NCBI GenBank assembly: GCA_002782605.1
Contig: PFIF01000265.1
Coordinates: 163 to 6,712, forward strand
From: Deltaproteobacteria bacterium CG_4_8_14_3_um_filter_43_13
GTDB taxonomy: Bacteria > Desulfobacterota > UBA8473
Direction of reading: 5' to 3'
DNA: 6,550 nucleotides
Shown here: piece by piece, positions 1 to 6,390 of the stretch
Layout: every line of letters begins with the position of its first letter
How positions within the stretch are numbered: the first letter of the stretch is position 1
Notes under the pieces: generated by a model
What the model saw: only the letters and a program-made list of their open reading frames with translations
Told to the model about the DNA's origin: nothing
Database searches by the model: none
Position numbers and translations under genes: made by a program

Positions 1-1
1 C

Positions 2-160
2 AAGGATATCCATTTAGATTCCATTAAAAATGAGCTTATAAAGCGATTTGGGACCCGGGTAAAGATAGTTGCCAGAAAAGGGGGAAGGGGAAAGATAGAA
101 ATCGAGTTTTGTTCCCTGGATGACCTGGACAGGATTATAGAAACATTAAAGGGAGATTAA
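2..160 (+). CDS. parB: ParB/Spo0J chromosome-partitioning protein, C-terminal fragment
   Basis: This is the last 52 codons of a gene that begins before the window; the first base of the window completes an earlier codon and TAA at 158-160 ends it. The visible peptide contains GTRVKIVARKGGRGKIEIEF followed by SLDDLDRIIETL. This is the pattern of the ParB/Spo0J C-terminal dimerisation domain: a short helix, a Gly-Thr-Lys/Arg-Val strand, a basic GG(R)GKIEIEF strand, then an acidic helix of the form 'xDDLDRII'. In the family this domain dimerises ParB and helps non-specific DNA binding. The N-terminal CTP-binding and parS-binding domains lie outside the window. ParB acts with the ATPase ParA/Soj in origin segregation. 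A gap of 162 bases separates it from gyrB, so the two are probably not tightly coupled. The family is recognised by motif only, but the match is characteristic. Confidence 0.88.
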   Translation, partial: KDIHLDSIKNELIKRFGTRVKIVARKGGRGKIEIEFCSLDDLDRIIETLKGD

Positions 161-171
161 AATTCATTTGC

Positions 172-202
172 ATTCTGGCTACTGAATTCTGAATTCTGGC
201 TC
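172..202. repeat. Short direct repeat with tandem GAATTCT units
   Basis: ATTCTGGCT occurs at 172-180 and again at 193-201, giving a period of 21 bases. Between the copies, GAATTCT occurs twice in tandem (184-190 and 191-197). The stretch is non-coding and lies just after parB. Short blocks of CTGAATTCTGAATTC type resemble dispersed intergenic repeats I recall from deltaproteobacterial genomes; that resemblance is from memory and not tested. No function is visible, and there is no GC-rich stem followed by a T-run that would make it a parB terminator. Confidence 0.55.
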
Positions 203-230
203 TTCTTTTATACCATATGTAGTATTTTAA

Positions 231-259
231 TTTACTTTTACTACATTATATTGTAAACT
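231..259 (+). promoter_or_regulatory. Weak sigma-70-type promoter candidate for gyrB
   Basis: TTTACT (231-236) and TAAACT (254-259) are separated by 17 bases. Each matches four of six positions of the TTGACA and TATAAT consensus. This would put transcription start near 266 and leave an A-rich leader of about 57 bases before the gyrB start. An overlapping TATATT at 247-252 is a better -10 hexamer but has no well-spaced -35. The 162-base gap after parB makes a promoter here likely, but these exact hexamers are only a candidate in AT-rich DNA, where chance matches are common. Confidence 0.3.
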
Positions 260-322
260 AGAAAATATTGAAAAGAACAATTAGTTCATCCTCAAAAATA
301 AAAAATTTCCATTGGAGCAAAT

Positions 323-2734
323 ATGAACAGTGCTTATAACGCCGACAAAATTAAGGTCTTGCAAGGGCTTGAAGCAGTCAAAAAGAGGCCTGCAATGTAT
401 ATCGGATCAACAGGTATCAGGGGACTCCATCATTTGGTCTATGAAGTGATTGACAACAGTATTGATGAAGCCCTGGCTGGCCATTGCAACAGAATAGATA
501 CTATTATACACATAGATAACAGCGTTACTGTTGAAGATAACGGCAGAGGCATCCCTGTGGACTTACATAAGACGGAAGGGAAACCAGCTGCAGAGGTGGT
601 GATGACCACACTACATTCAGGGGGCAAATTTGACCACGAAAGCTATAAAGTGTCCGGTGGGTTACACGGAGTTGGGATTTCTGTGGTAAATGCCCTCTCA
701 GAGTACTTAGAGCTAGAAATCAGACGTGACGGTAAAGTTTATCATCAGCTTTATGAAAGGGGTAACCCCAAGACAAAACTAGAGGTCATAGGAAAAACCA
801 AACGAATGGGAACAAAAATTACCTTCAAGCCGGATGATCAGATATTTGAAGACATTGATTTCAATTTTGATACCTTATCCCAAAGATTTCGAGAACTCTC
901 CTTTCTAAACAAAGGTATCCTTATTACCATTGAGGATGAACGATCAGAGAAAAAACACGAGTTTCATTACAAAGGAGGTGTTGTATCCTTTGTTGAACAC
1001 CTAAGTAAGAATAAGACCGTAATACACCCTAAACCCATATATTTTGAAGGGGAGAAGGAGGACGTCTCCATAGAGATTGCCCTTCAGTACAATCAGGGCT
1101 ATGCCGAAAACATCTTTTCCTTTGCAAATACAATTAATACTTATGAAGGGGGAACCCATCTCAGTGGATTTAAATCGGCCATTACCCGTACAGTTAATTC
1201 TTACGCCACCAACAACCAGTTAATGAAGGACCTCAAGGAGAGCCTGAGCGGTGAGGATATCAGGGAGGGGTTAACTGCAGTTATTAGTATCAAACTCCCG
1301 TCTCCCCAGTTTGAAGGCCAAACCAAAACAAAACTGGGCAACAGTGAGATTAAAGGAGTGGTAGAGGGCTTTCTCAACGAGAAGTTAGGAACCTATTTCG
1401 AAGAAAATCCTGCTATTGCCAGAAAAATCGTGTCAAAAGCCATTGATGCAGCCAGGGCTCGAGAGGCAGCCAAAAAAGCCAAAGAGCTGGTCAGGAGAAA
1501 AAGTGCCCTTGAGGTCAGCTCATTACCAGGCAAATTGGCCGATTGTCAAGAAAGGGATCCTGGCAGAAGTGAGTTGTATCTGGTTGAGGGTGAATCTGCA
1601 GGAGGATCTGCAAAGCAGGGAAGGGACAGAAGAAACCAGGCAATTCTACCCCTAAGAGGAAAGATACTGAATGTGGAAAAAGCCCGATTCGATAAGATGT
1701 TGGAAAGTCAAGAGATAAGAACCCTTATTACCGCACTGGGGACAGGTATAGGTAAAGAGGATTTTAATCTGGACAAACTTCGTTATCATAACATCATCAT
1801 CATGACCGACGCAGATGTAGACGGATCTCATATCCGAACACTGCTTTTGACCTTTTTTTACCGCCAAATGCCCGATCTTATAGAAAAGGGGTATCTTTAT
1901 ATAGCTCAACCCCCTTTATTCAAGGTTAAGAAAGGGAAACAGAATAGGCACATAAAGGACGAGGCCTCCATGGAGGACTATCTATTGGAGTCTGGAGTGG
2001 AGAATGTAAGACTGGTCACGACTGAAACACAGGGCACCATCTCAGGCAGTCGATTGGCAGGTTTAATGAAAAAGGTAATTAGATACAAAAAGATTCTAGA
2101 AAAGGTTGAGAAAAAAAGAAAGGATGGAAATATTATTAATATCCTGGCTCAGGATCATGCCTTTACTAAAGAGACATTAAATGACCAGAAGAGACTGACA
2201 AGTATAATAGAAGACATTAAGGCTCAAATCGGTGTATTACAGTCAGAGTCTCCTCGGATTGAATTTGAATTATCGGATGATATGGAACATAATTGTTTTA
2301 AAGCCAATTGTACCTCCTGGAAAAATGGGGCACCTAAAGAAACCGTTATAGACTTTAGCCTTTTGAATTCACCGGAATTTGAAGAACTCCGAAAGTTGTC
2401 TAAAAGCTTCGGAATTACCAACAAACCACCCCTCATCATTGAAGACAATGGAAGCAGATTTGAGGTAAAGAGCTTAGAAGAAGTGCTTCAATACATACTC
2501 TCGGTTGCAAAGAAGGGCTATGAGATACAGAGATACAAGGGTTTGGGTGAGATGAACCCGGATCAACTTTGGGAAACCACAATGAACCCTGAAACAAGGA
2601 CTTTACTGCAGGTGAAGACGGAAGATGCTATTGTAGCAGATGACATATTTACTATCCTGATGGGAGACCAGGTTGAACCCAGAAGGGAATTCATCTATAA
2701 ACATGCCCTGGATGTCAGGAATTTGGATATATAA
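323..2734 (+). CDS. gyrB: DNA gyrase subunit B (ATPase/TOPRIM subunit)
   Basis: GyrB of 803 residues, close to the 804 of E. coli. It pairs with GyrA as an A2B2 type II topoisomerase that introduces negative supercoils using ATP. The GHKL ATPase domain shows Glu41 in YEVIDNSIDEA (catalytic base), Asn45 (Mg-binding), Asp72-Gly76 in EDNGRGIP, GLHGVG at 113-118 (ATP lid) and the QTK loop at 333-335 (transducer). The TOPRIM domain follows: EGESAGG at 422-428 with catalytic Glu422, PLRGKILNVEKA at 443-454, and the metal-binding DADVD at 496-500. About 557-727 is the insert typical of Gram-negative GyrB, then QRYKGLGEMNP at 736-746 and the tail contacting GyrA. The ATG has GGAG at 314-317, five bases upstream; an in-frame TAA at 299-301 leaves no better upstream start. 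Residues equivalent to E. coli Asp426 and Lys447 are Glu424 and Arg445. ParE is unlikely given this insert and the gyrA neighbour. Confidence 0.98.
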   Translation: MNSAYNADKIKVLQGLEAVKKRPAMYIGSTGIRGLHHLVYEVIDNSIDEALAGHCNRIDTIIHIDNSVTVEDNGRGIPVDLHKTEGKPAAEVVMTTLHSGGKFDHESYKVSGGLHGVGISVVNALSEYLELEIRRDGKVYHQLYERGNPKTKLEVIGKTKRMGTKITFKPDDQIFEDIDFNFDTLSQRFRELSFLNKGILITIEDERSEKKHEFHYKGGVVSFVEHLSKNKTVIHPKPIYFEGEKEDVSIEIALQYNQGYAENIFSFANTINTYEGGTHLSGFKSAITRTVNSYATNNQLMKDLKESLSGEDIREGLTAVISIKLPSPQFEGQTKTKLGNSEIKGVVEGFLNEKLGTYFEENPAIARKIVSKAIDAARAREAAKKAKELVRRKSALEVSSLPGKLADCQERDPGRSELYLVEGESAGGSAKQGRDRRNQAILPLRGKILNVEKARFDKMLESQEIRTLITALGTGIGKEDFNLDKLRYHNIIIMTDADVDGSHIRTLLLTFFYRQMPDLIEKGYLYIAQPPLFKVKKGKQNRHIKDEASMEDYLLESGVENVRLVTTETQGTISGSRLAGLMKKVIRYKKILEKVEKKRKDGNIINILAQDHAFTKETLNDQKRLTSIIEDIKAQIGVLQSESPRIEFELSDDMEHNCFKANCTSWKNGAPKETVIDFSLLNSPEFEELRKLSKSFGITNKPPLIIEDNGSRFEVKSLEEVLQYILSVAKKGYEIQRYKGLGEMNPDQLWETTMNPETRTLLQVKTEDAIVADDIFTILMGDQVEPRREFIYKHALDVRNLDI

Positions 2735-2751
2735 AAACCCTTGAGGAGCAT

Positions 2752-5184
2752 ATGCATTTACAACAACAGAAGATACCTGTAAGTATTGAAGATGAAATGA
2801 AAAAATCCTATATGGATTATGCAATGAGCGTCATTGTAGGCAGGGCGCTGCCCGACGTGAGAGACGGATTAAAACCCGTGCATCGAAGAATTCTCTACGC
2901 CATGAATGAGATGGGTAATGATTGGAATAAGCCGCATAAGAAATCCGCCAGGATTGTCGGTGATGTTATCGGAAAGTATCATCCCCATGGTGATGTGGCT
3001 GTGTATGATACTATAGTCCGTATGGCCCAGGATTTTTCAATGCGATATCCTTTGATTGATGGGCAGGGGAATTTTGGTTCCGTAGATGGAGATCCGCCGG
3101 CAGCCATGAGATATACAGAGATAAGGATGACCCGATTGGCTTCAGAACTTCTGTCGGATATTGAGAAAGAGACCGTTGATTTTGTTCCAACTTATGATAA
3201 TTCCCTTACGGAGCCCACAGTCCTTCCATCGAAACTCCCGGATTTGTTGATTAACGGATCTTCTGGAATTGCCGTTGGAATGGCCACAAATATACCGCCC
3301 CATAGCCTGGTAGAAGTGATAGATGGAATTATTGCCATGATAGAGGACCCAGATATTAGCATCGATGACTTAATGGAGTTGGTCCATGGACCTGATTTCC
3401 CTACTGCTGGATTCATTTGTGGCAAAAGGGGTATAAAAGAAGCCTATAGAACAGGAAGGGGAATAATACATATAAGGGCTAGGGCAATTATTGAAAGGAA
3501 TAAGGACAGTGGCAAAGAAAGCATCGTGATTTCAGAGCTTCCTTACCAGGTGAATAAAGCAAGACTGATCGAAAGCATAGCTGAATTATCAAGAAAAAAG
3601 AAGATAGAGGGGATATCAGAGCTAAGAGACGAGTCAGATAGAGAAGGAATGCGGATAGTTGTTGAATTAAAAAGGGATGAAATTGCAAAGGCTATCCTTA
3701 ACCAACTCTATCAATACACCCAAATGCAGGGTAGCTTTGGTATAATAATCCTGGCCATTGTTGGTGGTCAACCAATGCTCCTAAACTTAAAAGAGGTCCT
3801 ATACCATTTTTTAAACCATCGAAAAGAGATCGTCACAAGAAGAACATCTTTTGAATTAAAGAAAGCGGAGAACAAGGCCCATATCCTTGAGGGTTTAAGG
3901 ATTGCCCTGGAAAACCTGGACGAAGTTATAGCACTTATCAAAGCCTCCGCGAACCCGAAGGTCGCCAAGGAAGGCCTAATTAGTAGATTTTCTTTGTCTG
4001 ATCTCCAGGCTCAGGCAATCCTGGACATGAGGTTACAAAGACTCACAGCACTGGAACAGGAAAAAATCATAGAAGATTATATGGAGATTCTAAAGTTAAT
4101 CGAGAAATATAAACAGATCCTGGCAAATGAAAGGCTTGTTTTGGATATCATTGTGGAAGAGCTAATGGCATTAAAGCAGTTGTATGGTGACGAGAGGCGA
4201 ACAGAGATTATAGAAGAGGATACGGAAATTAGTCTGGAGGACATGATCGTTGAAGAAGACATGGTTGTAACCATTACCCATAGTGGCTATATAAAGAGAA
4301 ACTCCATATCCCTTTATCGAAGTCAAAGGCGTGGTGGTAAAGGTAAGATAGGGACAACCACCAACGACACAGATTTTGTCGAACACCTGTTCGTTGCTTC
4401 GACCAGAGAATTTATGCTCTTTTTTACAGATAAAGGTAAGGTTTTTTGGCGAAAGGTCTATGAGATCCCCCAGGCTGGAAGGGTATCCCGGGGTAAAGCT
4501 ATTGTCAATCTACTGAACCTGGGTTCTGATGAAAACATCTCTGCAATCCTGCCTGTACGAGAGTTTAAAGATAACAAATATGTTACTATGGCAACAAGGA
4601 ATGGGATTATAAAGAAGACCCCTCTCACTGCTTACAGTAACCCCCGTGTCAATGGAATAATTGCCATAAATATTGATGAAGGAGATCGTCTAATCTCCGT
4701 AAGACTGACCGACGGAACACAAGATATCTTCCTCGGTACTAAATCAGGGAAATCCATAAGATTTAAAGAGGCCCAGATCAGGAGCATGGGAAGGGTAACC
4801 AGAGGCGTCAAGGGCATCAAACTGGCAAAGGACGATGAACTCATTGGCATGGAAATCATAAACAACGATACTGCCATTCTTGCCGTCACCGAAAATGGTT
4901 TTGGCAAAAGGACAAAGGGCTCAGAGTACAGGGCTCAAGGGAGGGGTGGTGCAGGTGTAATTACAATAAAAGCCACCCAGAGGAATGGATCTGTTGTTGC
5001 CATAAAACAGGTAACCGACCAGGATGACTTAATGCTCATCACTGATCGGGGGAAGATTATCAGAATCAGCGCTAAAGGTATTTCAATAATAGGAAGAAAC
5101 ACCCAGGGAGTGACGTTGATTGATGTAGACAAGGAAGAAAAGGTTGTCGGCGTAGCCAGATTAGCAGATGATGAGCAAAGCTAA
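2752..5184 (+). CDS. gyrA: DNA gyrase subunit A (DNA cleavage/wrapping subunit)
   Basis: GyrA of 810 residues, the DNA-cleaving and DNA-wrapping partner of the GyrB encoded 17 bases upstream. The winged-helix part of the cleavage domain runs from the N-terminus; catalytic Tyr121 lies in AAMRYTEIRM, and Ile173 in GSSGIAVGMATNIPPH is the family's DNA-intercalating isoleucine. Tower and coiled-coil regions extend to about 490. The C-terminal beta-pinwheel shows six blade signatures: THSGYIKR (509), TDKGKVFWRK (559), TRNGIIKK (615), TKSGKSIR (663), TENGFGKR (713) and TDRGKIIR (764). The GyrA box QRRGGKGK at 525-532, needed for DNA wrapping, identifies it as gyrase rather than ParC. The ATG has GAGGAG at 2743-2748, ending three bases before it. 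The residue equivalent to E. coli Ser83 is Val82, in HGDVAVYDT, while Asp86 (E. coli Asp87) is kept. The tail after the pinwheel is very short (ADDEQS), lacking the long acidic tail of E. coli GyrA (875 residues). Confidence 0.98.
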   Translation: MHLQQQKIPVSIEDEMKKSYMDYAMSVIVGRALPDVRDGLKPVHRRILYAMNEMGNDWNKPHKKSARIVGDVIGKYHPHGDVAVYDTIVRMAQDFSMRYPLIDGQGNFGSVDGDPPAAMRYTEIRMTRLASELLSDIEKETVDFVPTYDNSLTEPTVLPSKLPDLLINGSSGIAVGMATNIPPHSLVEVIDGIIAMIEDPDISIDDLMELVHGPDFPTAGFICGKRGIKEAYRTGRGIIHIRARAIIERNKDSGKESIVISELPYQVNKARLIESIAELSRKKKIEGISELRDESDREGMRIVVELKRDEIAKAILNQLYQYTQMQGSFGIIILAIVGGQPMLLNLKEVLYHFLNHRKEIVTRRTSFELKKAENKAHILEGLRIALENLDEVIALIKASANPKVAKEGLISRFSLSDLQAQAILDMRLQRLTALEQEKIIEDYMEILKLIEKYKQILANERLVLDIIVEELMALKQLYGDERRTEIIEEDTEISLEDMIVEEDMVVTITHSGYIKRNSISLYRSQRRGGKGKIGTTTNDTDFVEHLFVASTREFMLFFTDKGKVFWRKVYEIPQAGRVSRGKAIVNLLNLGSDENISAILPVREFKDNKYVTMATRNGIIKKTPLTAYSNPRVNGIIAINIDEGDRLISVRLTDGTQDIFLGTKSGKSIRFKEAQIRSMGRVTRGVKGIKLAKDDELIGMEIINNDTAILAVTENGFGKRTKGSEYRAQGRGGAGVITIKATQRNGSVVAIKQVTDQDDLMLITDRGKIIRISAKGISIIGRNTQGVTLIDVDKEEKVVGVARLADDEQS

Positions 5185-5212
5185 AGGAGAATAGAATAAA
5201 AAAAAGGAATCG
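5183..5212 (+). promoter_or_regulatory. gpsA leader: displaced strong Shine-Dalgarno, A8 run and proximal AAAGGA
   Basis: AAAGGAGA (5183-5190) overlaps the gyrA stop codon and is the best Shine-Dalgarno match in the gap, but no start codon lies five to ten bases after it. A run of eight A (5198-5205) follows, then AAAGGA (5203-5208) four bases before the gpsA ATG. In the gpsA frame a TAG at 5192-5194 blocks any upstream extension, and the codons between it and the ATG include no GTG or TTG, so the proximal site and the ATG at 5213 decide the start. The upstream site may act as a ribosome standby or re-initiation site after gyrA; that is inference. Confidence 0.45.
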
Positions 5213-6262
5213 ATGAAAAAAGAGATTGGAGTAATAGGAGCAGGGAGCTGGGGAACTGCCCTCGCAAACCTTCTTGCAGAAAAAGGCTATGCAGTTGCCC
5301 TCTGGGTTTTTGAACCAGATCTTTGTGAGATATTGAAAAGAGAAAGAGAAAACCCAGTTTACCTCCCAAAATTTATATTGTCCGAGAATATTAAACCTAC
5401 TACATCTTTTGCTGAGGTCTGCCTGGATAAAGACATACTTGTATCGGTTACCCCCTCCCACGTAGTAAGAGGTGTTATTTCTCAAACCCTTCCATACCTA
5501 TCTGACAGATCAATTATAATTAGTGCATCTAAGGGAATTGAGAGTGATTCTTTGATGACCATGTCCCATGTGCTTAAAGAGGTCCTGCCTGGCAATTTAC
5601 ATAAGAACATAGTCTATCTATCAGGGCCCAGTTTTGCCAAGGAAGTCATTCAAAAAACCCCGACTGCCGTGGCGGTTGCCTCAGAAAATATGGAGGCGGC
5701 CGGAATTGTACAGGAGACCTTTGCAACATCTTACTTCAGAGTTTATACAAATTCTGATGTTATTGGAGTAGAATTGGGCGGGGCAGTAAAAAATGTTATT
5801 GCCATTGCTGCTGGAGTGTCTGATGGATTGGGTTTCGGATATAACACGCGAGCTGCCTTAATTACTCGTGGTTTAGCGGAAATCTCCCGCCTGGGTGTTA
5901 AAATGGGGGCAAACCCCTTAACCTTTTCAGGACTTGCCGGTTTAGGAGATCTTGTCCTGACCTGCACCAGTGATCTAAGCAGGAATAGGTCAGTGGGTTT
6001 CAGCTTGGGAAGAGGTGTCAAACTGAAGGAAATATTGAATGAGATGAAGATGGTGGCTGAAGGTGTAAAGACCACCAAGGCTGTATATCGCATTGCCAAA
6101 AACCTGGGCGTAGAGATGCCTATTACAGAGCAAATCTATCGTTTGCTTTACGAAGATAAGCCTGCCAGGGATGTTGTGACTGAGCTTATGACCAGGGACC
6201 TAAAGTGTGAATTGGATTCTTACAATGTAACTACTCAGGCACAAAGTGGCAAAGGCACATAG
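5213..6262 (+). CDS. gpsA: Glycerol-3-phosphate dehydrogenase [NAD(P)+]
   Basis: Cytosolic enzyme that reduces dihydroxyacetone phosphate to sn-glycerol 3-phosphate with NAD(P)H, giving the backbone for phospholipid synthesis. The Rossmann nucleotide-binding motif GAGSWG is at residues 9-14. SASKGIE has Lys107, SGPSFA is at 137-142, and GGAVKN carries the family's catalytic Lys193. NTRAALITRG (211-220) and GLAGLGDLVLTCTSDLSRNR (240-259) form the C-terminal substrate-binding domain; Arg257 in SRNR fits the conserved phosphate-binding arginine. The protein has 349 residues, slightly longer than the usual 330-340. The family-like sequence ends around LMTRDLKCEL (325-334). Roughly the last 13 codons and the TAG lie in the left arm of a palindromic repeat (about 6221-6356), so the tail VTTQAQSGKGT looks repeat-derived, not conserved enzyme. 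The gap of 28 bases after gyrA suggests co-transcription with gyrBA. Confidence 0.97.
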   Translation: MKKEIGVIGAGSWGTALANLLAEKGYAVALWVFEPDLCEILKRERENPVYLPKFILSENIKPTTSFAEVCLDKDILVSVTPSHVVRGVISQTLPYLSDRSIIISASKGIESDSLMTMSHVLKEVLPGNLHKNIVYLSGPSFAKEVIQKTPTAVAVASENMEAAGIVQETFATSYFRVYTNSDVIGVELGGAVKNVIAIAAGVSDGLGFGYNTRAALITRGLAEISRLGVKMGANPLTFSGLAGLGDLVLTCTSDLSRNRSVGFSLGRGVKLKEILNEMKMVAEGVKTTKAVYRIAKNLGVEMPITEQIYRLLYEDKPARDVVTELMTRDLKCELDSYNVTTQAQSGKGT

Positions 6263-6356
6263 GCACAAAGCAGAGCAGGGTCGTTTCGTTGTTTTTTCCT
6301 AACTTTGTGCCTTTGGTGCTCTGTGCCTTTGTGTCTACCTGAGTAGTTACTTTGTG
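6221..6356. repeat. Imperfect palindromic intergenic repeat made of GGCACAAAG-like units
   Basis: GTAACTACTCAGG (6227-6239) is the perfect reverse complement of CCTGAGTAGTTAC (6338-6350); with one mismatch and one wobble the arms extend to 6221 and 6356. Inside, AGGCACAAAG (6261-6270) pairs perfectly with CTTTGTGCCT (6303-6312), and AAAGGCACA (6251-6259) with TGTGCCTTT (6322-6330). A second register pairs 6260-6277 with 6317-6337, with a three-base bulge. The left arm holds degenerate GGCACAAAG-type units, mirrored on the right. The element codes for nothing of its own, overlaps the end of gpsA, and sits before the activase gene. It could be a REP/MITE-like mobile palindrome, and its RNA would fold strongly. 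A T6 run lies in the loop (6292-6297) rather than after the final stem, so it is not a classical terminator. The structure is certain; its class and mobility are inferred. Confidence 0.85.
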
Positions 6357-6390
6357 GTTAGCGTTTACCAATTATTAATGGAGTAGCCGT

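Noticed and set aside
161..322. parS site or replication-origin elements next to parB
   Set aside because: I see no TGTTTCACGTGAAACA-like palindrome and no cluster of DnaA boxes (TTATCCACA) in the gap.
1416..1655. Overlapping + strand open frame inside gyrB
   Set aside because: It is an alternate frame of a conserved part of gyrB with no recognisable domain.
1851..1860. Seven-T run in gyrB as a programmed frameshift or error
   Set aside because: The reading frame continues unbroken through conserved TOPRIM sequence on both sides, so there is no sign of slippage or an indel.
5171..5194. Seven-codon mini-ORF (MSKAKGE) at the gyrA-gpsA junction
   Set aside because: It overlaps the gyrA stop, has no clear ribosome-binding site of its own, and is explained by chance.
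5072..5485. Long antisense open frame of 137 codons across the gyrA-gpsA junction
   Set aside because: It overlaps two strongly recognised genes on the other strand, resembles no family I know, and its low-complexity Phe/Ser-rich translation is typical of the complement of coding DNA.
6221..6356. CRISPR array or attachment site
   Set aside because: The short units are degenerate, lack regular unique spacers and are arranged as an inverted repeat; no cas or integrase gene is near.
6263..6360. Rho-independent terminator after gpsA
   Set aside because: The T6 run (6292-6297) is inside the loop of the palindrome, and no T-run follows the closing arm at 6350, so the classical layout is missing.
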